From an uncultured Rhodanobacteraceae bacterium (GTDB lineage: Bacteria > Pseudomonadota > Gammaproteobacteria > Xanthomonadales > Rhodanobacteraceae), in the NCBI GenBank assembly GCA_913053815.1, contig CAJXGK010000089.1:1-7223 (forward strand): DNA of 7,223 nucleotides, written 5' to 3'. The notes beneath the pieces were generated by a model. That model was not told the origin of the DNA. It made no database searches and saw only the letters and a list, made by a program, of their open reading frames with translations. Within the stretch, counting starts at the first letter, position 1. Every line of letters begins with the position of its first letter. Below, piece after piece: positions 5,788 through 7,223 of the stretch. The position numbers and the translations under genes were made by a program.

Positions 5788-6820
5788 CGTGGATCTCCTC
5801 CCATTCGCTGCGCCGATGATCGGCCAGACGCAGCAGCGCTTCGAGCCAGGCCAGACCCCACCAGCCATAGCGGCGTACGAGGCGCCAGTAGCGTTCGGCT
5901 ACGCCGGAGTCCAGTCGTTCAAGGGCGGTGGGGCCGTCCCAGGCCGTTTGGATGCCGTTGAGGGTGAAGGTGTAGTTCGCCGTTGGTGCCGCCTCGTCGA
6001 AGACCACCGGGGCCAAGGGCCGGCAGTGGCCGTGGTGAGTGGCGATCAAGTGCAGAACCAGATCGCGCATGTCGGGATCATCGGGCAACAGCTCCGGTGC
6101 ACTTTCAACCAAGCGTACCGACAGCAATTCGTGACGTGCGCCAGGGGGATAGTCGGATGCCTTGCGTGCGGCCGCTCTGCCCGCACGTGTTGTGGGCATG
6201 TGCGCGGATTTGGCTAGGGGTTCGCCCAACAGCCAACGGTTGCCACCGTGCAGCAGGGTCTGGATCGACTGGCCGGCCAAGGCGTGTCGCCAGCCATGCA
6301 GTAGCGCGACATCCTCACGTCCGTCGAGCAGGGCCGGCAACTGTTCCATGAGTTGTTCCCCGCTGTCCAACGCCGCAGCCAAAGCGCCGTTGCGGGCGGC
6401 GAGCTGCAGCTGGAAACCCAGCCGGTGTTCGCGCCAGAAGCTCAGCCAGTCATCCTCGCGGGTATTGATCTGCGGCGTGGAACCGATGGTATTGTCGCGC
6501 TGCCAGCCGAACTGTGCGGCGCCGATACGATGCACCTCGGCCAGGCCTTCCGCCAACGCCACCGGGTCACCGGCACCGTCCAGCTCCAGGAACTCCATCA
6601 CCAGCCAGGCCTGCCGGCCATCCTCGCCACAGCACAGGGGTTGTGGAATGCGCAGTCCCTGTGCTTTGGTCAGTGCCTGCAGGCCTTCCAGCTCGGCACT
6701 GAACATACTCAACAACCCGGCCTGGTTCAGTTTCACGAACCAGGTGGCATCACCCGAACTGACCCGGTAACTCCGGTTGATGGAGCCGCCGCCCACCTCC
6801 TGCGCTACGGACAACTTCAC
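5774..6820 (-). CDS. Chimera: truncated fructosamine kinase joined to a Cas3 HD-domain tail, probably non-functional
   Basis: Residues 1-176 (GTG start at 6820) are the front of a fructosamine-3-kinase: VGGGSINRSYRV (9-20), the FVK lysine (K30), WLVMEFLEL, FGWQRDNTIGSTPQINT (104-120) and DDWLSFWREHRLGFQL. In this family ALLHG is followed by DLWSGN, the catalytic loop. Here ALLHG (172-176) is followed by WRHALAGQ and then Cas3 sequence: IQTLLHGGNRWLLGEPLAKS, YPPGARHELLS, ATHHGHC (260-266) and GLAWLEALLRLADHRRS near the end. The tail resembles the end of the intact Cas3 downstream (QLAWLETLVRLADWRAS). The kinase lacks its catalytic Asp loop and DFG-like half. The HD part lacks the HDxGK dyad, since HALAGQ stands in that place. 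Either activity is unlikely. The GTG is the first codon after an apparent frameshift, because the likely kinase start is at 6861. Confidence 0.8.
   Translation of the reverse strand: MKLSVAQEVGGGSINRSYRVSSGDATWFVKLNQAGLLSMFSAELEGLQALTKAQGLRIPQPLCCGEDGRQAWLVMEFLELDGAGDPVALAEGLAEVHRIGAAQFGWQRDNTIGSTPQINTREDDWLSFWREHRLGFQLQLAARNGALAAALDSGEQLMEQLPALLDGREDVALLHGWRHALAGQSIQTLLHGGNRWLLGEPLAKSAHMPTTRAGRAAARKASDYPPGARHELLSVRLVESAPELLPDDPDMRDLVLHLIATHHGHCRPLAPVVFDEAAPTANYTFTLNGIQTAWDGPTALERLDSGVAERYWRLVRRYGWWGLAWLEALLRLADHRRSEWEEIHDDDA
5795..5802 (-). promoter_or_regulatory. Shine-Dalgarno of the Cas8/Csx17-like gene
   Basis: The minus strand reads GGGAGGAG, a 7-base spacer ATCCACG, then ATG at 5787. 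It lies within the coding end of the upstream HD remnant and selects 5787 over the second ATG at 5781. Confidence 0.65.
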
Positions 6821-6861
6821 CGGCCGGGCCAGTGCTGTTCTATGGCGGTCCAGACAGACAT
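6820..6861 (-). pseudogene. Out-of-frame N-terminus of the fructosamine kinase
   Basis: ATG at 6861 begins MSVWTAIEQHWPGR and then hits TGA at 6819-6817. A W-x-x-I start of this kind is typical of the kinase family, and the next frame continues PVKLSVAQEVGGGS without loss. The break sits at CCCGGCCGG, a run prone to slippage. A one-base change would restore a normal kinase start. No good ribosome site precedes 6861, so the assignment is an inference from family resemblance. Confidence 0.5.
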
Positions 6862-6887
6862 CAGACTGGGACAGGGAGGGCCCGGGC

Positions 6888-7223
6888 CTACATCTTCAAA
6901 CGTGCGTGCATCAGGCTGCGACGCGGGAAGTGCGCCATCAGGAATTCCATCTGGTCAGCCAGCACGCGCTTGCCCTGCAGATAGATATATTCGGCGTGGG
7001 TCGGTGTAAACGGCACCGCCAGCAGTTGCATGTGCGCCTGCTCCGGGCTGCAGCCGGCCTTGTGGTTATTACAGCGGCGGCAGGCAGTCACCACGTTGGT
7101 CCAGACGTCCTGACCGCGCTGGCTGATGGGTGTCACGTGGTCACGCGACAGATCGTGATAATGAAACCGCTCTCCACAATACATACACAAGTGGGCATCA
7201 CGTTTGAACAGGGCCGGGTTATT
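6888..7223 (-). CDS. HNH endonuclease family protein, N-terminus outside the window
   Basis: The frame is open from the window edge to TAG at 6888-6890, giving 111 codons. It holds a zinc-type HNH module: LCMYCGE (first CxxC), LSRDHVTPISQRGQD (catalytic His in the DHV-P motif), WTNVVTACRRCNNHKAG (second CxxC and the Asn/His of HNH), then a conserved tail with HAEYIYL and DQMEFL. This matches a chromosomal HNH family common in proteobacteria, usually about 180-190 residues, so roughly 75 are missing at the N-terminus. The function is not well defined; it is a candidate DNase, not a known CRISPR component. It is followed by 26 bases to the likely kinase start and looks like host flank rather than part of the cas island. 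Confidence 0.85.
   Translation of the reverse strand, partial: NNPALFKRDAHLCMYCGERFHYHDLSRDHVTPISQRGQDVWTNVVTACRRCNNHKAGCSPEQAHMQLLAVPFTPTHAEYIYLQGKRVLADQMEFLMAHFPRRSLMHARLKM

Noticed and set aside
5788..5868. Upstream extension of the Cas8-like frame to an ATG at 5868
   Set aside because: The extra 27 residues only mirror the end of the HD remnant in another frame, and the strong ribosome site points to 5787.
6879..6888. Ten-base palindrome GGCCCGGGCC after the HNH stop, as a possible terminator
   Set aside because: It has no loop and no T tract, so it is not a credible intrinsic terminator; most likely chance in GC-rich DNA.
1..7223. CRISPR array, cas1, cas2, cas7 or transposase
   Set aside because: No regularly spaced direct repeats and no frame with the motifs of these genes were seen on either strand.

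Overview
The window reads as a chromosomal junction in a GC-rich proteobacterium, probably a gammaproteobacterium. That placement is an inference from the HNH-nuclease and fructosamine-kinase neighbours and the codon bias, and no genus can be named. Every gene I can support lies on the minus strand, so the biological order runs from base 7223 down to base 1. The core is one flank of a type I-G (formerly I-U) CRISPR-cas locus.

Region by region, in transcription order: (1) 7223-6888 is the 3' part of an HNH endonuclease of a common chromosomal type. (2) 6861-5774 is a chimera: the N-terminal two thirds of a fructosamine kinase is joined in frame, near base 6290, to the C-terminal tail of a type I-G Cas3 HD domain. 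The kinase catalytic loop and the Cas3 HD dyad are both lost at the join. (3) 5787-4828, overlapping the chimera by 14 bp, is a Cas8/Csx17-like type I-G protein. (4) 4812-4593 is a small gene of unknown function that looks frameshifted. About 170 bp without a supported gene follows. (5) 4422-1264 is one long open frame holding a complete type I-G Cas3 (helicase first, HD second), then a low-complexity linker, then a Fic domain. (6) 2018-1809 is nested in another frame inside that linker: a 69-residue VbhA-like Fic antitoxin with its own strong Shine-Dalgarno and the inhibitory motif SMAFEG. (7) 1267 to below 1 is csx17 (cas8g), coupled to the Fic end by an ATGA overlap and running off the window. 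The backbone genes csb1 and csb2 and the adaptation genes would be expected beyond base 1. No CRISPR array, cas1, cas2 or cas7 is visible here.

The main point is a Fic toxin and antitoxin module built into the interference operon: the toxin domain is in frame with the Cas3 nuclease-helicase, the antitoxin is nested out of frame in the linker, and the large-subunit gene is translationally coupled behind it. A reasonable but untested idea is that the module ties cell fate to the integrity of the CRISPR effector genes, or that Cas3 recruits an AMP-transferase. The right-hand part (chimera, second HD remnant, frameshifted small gene) looks like wreckage from insertion of the island into a fructosamine-kinase gene.
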